From: Lachnospiraceae bacterium
Lineage (GTDB): Bacteria > Bacillota > Clostridia > Lachnospirales > Lachnospiraceae
Length of the DNA stretch: 7,794 nucleotides
Assembly: GCA_003447895.1 (NCBI GenBank)
Contig: DLYC01000166.1
Span: 2,419 to 10,212 of the forward strand
Reading direction: 5' to 3'
Shown here piece by piece: positions 6,927 through 7,794 of the stretch (its first letter is position 1; the number at the start of each line of letters is the position of its first letter). Made by a program: the position numbers and the translations under genes. Below the pieces are notes generated by a model. That model was not told the DNA's origin, made no database searches, and saw nothing but the letters and a program-made list of their open reading frames with translations.

Positions 6927-6986
6927 GTTATACAGCCCCCAGGTCCCAAATGCTTCGCATTCGGGTTTTGTTTAACAGCACCCAAG
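6927..6986 (-). repeat. Pair of 17-bp imperfect direct repeats flanking a hairpin
   Basis: In the gap between the regulator gene and potA, minus-strand CTTGGGTGCTGTTAAAC (6986-6970) and CCTGGGGGCTGTATAAC (6943-6927) agree at 13 of 17 positions. They lie 43 bases apart, one on each side of the hairpin at 6945-6965. The first copy starts directly after the regulator stop codon. It could be a dispersed intergenic repeat element or a structured mRNA spacer. Confidence 0.5.
6945..6965 (-). other. Intercistronic hairpin between regulator and potA
   Basis: In the minus-strand RNA, CCCGAATGC pairs with GCATTTGGG across a GAA loop: nine continuous pairs including one G-U. On the plus strand the same position is an A/C mismatch, so the fold is better in the operon transcript. 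No U-run follows on the minus strand, so it is unlikely to terminate the operon and may stabilise or mark a cleavage point. On the plus strand TTTTGTTT follows, so it could also stop antisense transcription. Confidence 0.6.
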
Positions 6987-7541
6987 TCAAAACTCTGGGG
7001 GCGAGCTGATCCACAAAAACTTCGCGGGTCTTCCGCCCGGGTTTTCGATCCGATGTTTCTGCGCCGCCTGATAATAGAAACTCTCGCCGGACTTGATGTG
7101 ATACACCTTGTCCCCGAGCCACAGGTTCAGCCTTCCGCTCATCAGGTATCCGAATTCCTCGCCGCTGTGCGGCTTGTCTTCCTCCAGTGATGAATGCGGC
7201 TGGATCACCACCAGCAGCGGCTCCATCTGCAGTCTCTGCGCCGTCGGCACGATCCACTGCCTGCTGTTGCCCTGTTCATCCAGCTTTTCAAAATATTCCT
7301 TCTCCGTGAAGACGACCTGCTCCTCTTCATCCTTGAAGAATTCCGCCGGCGTCGTGCCCAGACACTCGATGAGGTCCATAAGTGTCACCACCGAAGCCGA
7401 AACCTGCCCTCTCTCCAGCTGAGAAATGAACCCTTTGGTCAGTTCCGTGCGGTCGGCGAGCTCCTGCTGCGTCAGCCCGTTTCTGTTCCGGTGATTCCTG
7501 ATCCTCCTGCCTATGTCTTTGTTGATACTGTCAGTATCCAT
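6987..7541 (-). CDS. XRE-family regulator with C-terminal cupin domain (PuuR-like)
   Basis: A DNA-binding regulator and first gene of the transporter operon, probably controlling polyamine uptake. The 184-residue product, the normal size for this family, has an N-terminal helix-turn-helix (about 9-66, with TQQELADRTELTKGFISQLE at 24-43) and a C-terminal cupin_2 barrel (about 105-180, with HSGEEFGYLMSG at 125-136 and PGGRPAKFLWISSPPEF at the end). In E. coli the same architecture is found in PuuR, the putrescine-responsive repressor, and XRE-cupin genes commonly precede potABCD in Firmicutes. Polyamine sensing here is inference from that context. The start is ATG at 7541 with GGAGGT ten bases upstream. 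The 13-bp repeats around the promoter upstream are its most likely binding sites. Confidence 0.92.
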   Translation of the reverse strand: MDTDSINKDIGRRIRNHRNRNGLTQQELADRTELTKGFISQLERGQVSASVVTLMDLIECLGTTPAEFFKDEEEQVVFTEKEYFEKLDEQGNSRQWIVPTAQRLQMEPLLVVIQPHSSLEEDKPHSGEEFGYLMSGRLNLWLGDKVYHIKSGESFYYQAAQKHRIENPGGRPAKFLWISSPPEF

Positions 7542-7626
7542 TTTTCTGCCTACCTCCCTGGTTTTTCCTGCAGCCTGTACTATTGAAGTCTTTTAAACCA
7601 TTTCTTTGGTCCGCCGTCTATCAATT

Positions 7627-7697
7627 CTGATAATAAACTGAAAATATTCTGATACTAAACTTTTTTGTACGATTCACAATTATACTATTACTAAACT
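7627..7697 (-). promoter_or_regulatory. Three 13-bp direct repeats, probable operators
   Basis: Minus-strand copies are AGTTTAGTAATAG (7697-7685), AGTTTAGTATCAG (7661-7649) and AGTTTATTATCAG (7639-7627). The last two differ at one position and share three further bases (AAT). The first fills most of the spacer between -35 and -10. The others lie about 11-45 bases downstream of the predicted transcription start, 22 bases (two helical turns) apart. This layout fits repression, most likely by the adjacent XRE-cupin protein. Confidence 0.6.
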
Positions 7698-7706
7698 TTA
7701 AGTCAA
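7679..7706 (-). promoter_or_regulatory. Sigma-A promoter of the regulator-potABCD operon
   Basis: On the minus strand TTGACT (7706-7701) and a perfect TATAAT (7684-7679) are separated by 16 bases, with A+T-rich sequence upstream of the -35 resembling an UP element. Transcription would start near 7672, giving a leader of about 130 bases before the regulator ATG. No other equally good promoter is visible before potA, so the five genes are probably cotranscribed. Confidence 0.75.
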
Positions 7707-7794
7707 TTATTACTTGAATTTTTCTAAAGAAATTATTAATTCATTTTCCTTCAAAAAATATACAATTTGACATATATTCGGGAGCAGGCTTACA

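Larger units (their letters stand above)
7542..7794. other. A+T-rich intergenic leader and upstream region
   Basis: A stretch of 253 bases without a gene, far richer in A+T than the coding parts. It holds the operon promoter, the three operator-like repeats and the regulator's ribosome binding site (GGAGGT, 7557-7552). From about 7710 to the window end I see only A+T-rich DNA with no clear gene. Confidence 0.6.

Noticed and set aside
6945..6973. Plus-strand intrinsic terminator reading (hairpin plus TTTTGTTT)
   Set aside because: No plus-strand gene ends here, and the stem has an A/C mismatch on this strand but is fully paired on the other, so it is recorded as an intercistronic hairpin instead.
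6901..6986. Riboswitch in the regulator-potA gap
   Set aside because: The gap is about 100 bases with one simple hairpin and no recognised riboswitch core.
7767..7794. Plus-strand TTGACA at 7767-7772 as a divergent promoter
   Set aside because: The expected -10 falls at the window edge and is incomplete (TTACA), so it cannot be judged.

Overview
The window looks like an ordinary chromosomal stretch from a fairly GC-rich Firmicute, most likely a Lachnospiraceae-type gut Clostridium. Three things suggest this: strong AGGAGG-type ribosome binding sites, an A+T-rich sigma-A style promoter region, and a secreted protein with an Ala/Glu/Thr-rich linker behind its signal peptide. The taxonomic call is inference from protein style. 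There is no rRNA, tRNA, CRISPR array, integrase or transposase.

Left part (1-2275): a plus-strand gene encodes a membrane-bound sensor phosphatase (two membrane segments around an extracytoplasmic domain, then HAMP, then a SpoIIE/RsbU-type PP2C domain). It converges on a small minus-strand gene for a STAS-domain anti-sigma-factor antagonist. A strong hairpin at 1698-1733 lies between them and can terminate transcription from both sides. These are two of the three parts of a partner-switching pathway; the anti-sigma kinase (RsbW/SpoIIAB type) is not in the window.

Right part (2276-7794): one minus-strand operon, read from right to left, encodes an XRE-cupin regulator, then PotA (ATPase), PotB and PotC (permeases) and PotD (binding protein). 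This is a complete spermidine/putrescine-type ABC importer with its likely local regulator. potB, potC and potD are tightly packed: potB/potC share one base as TAATG, and potC/potD overlap by 14 bp. potB starts with TTG and potD with GTG, each behind a good Shine-Dalgarno sequence. The operon promoter (TTGACT-16-TATAAT) lies in the A+T-rich leader at 7679-7706. Three near-identical 13-bp direct repeats lie on and just downstream of it and are the best operator candidates.

The most unusual points are these. PotD has no lipobox and instead carries a C-terminal transmembrane anchor, plus an acidic insert before its final conserved segment. PotA has an extended C-terminus that looks like two TOBE-type domains in tandem. 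A structured repeat/hairpin element lies between the regulator gene and potA. I see no convincing evidence of a wholly new system; the novelty is in variations on known ones.
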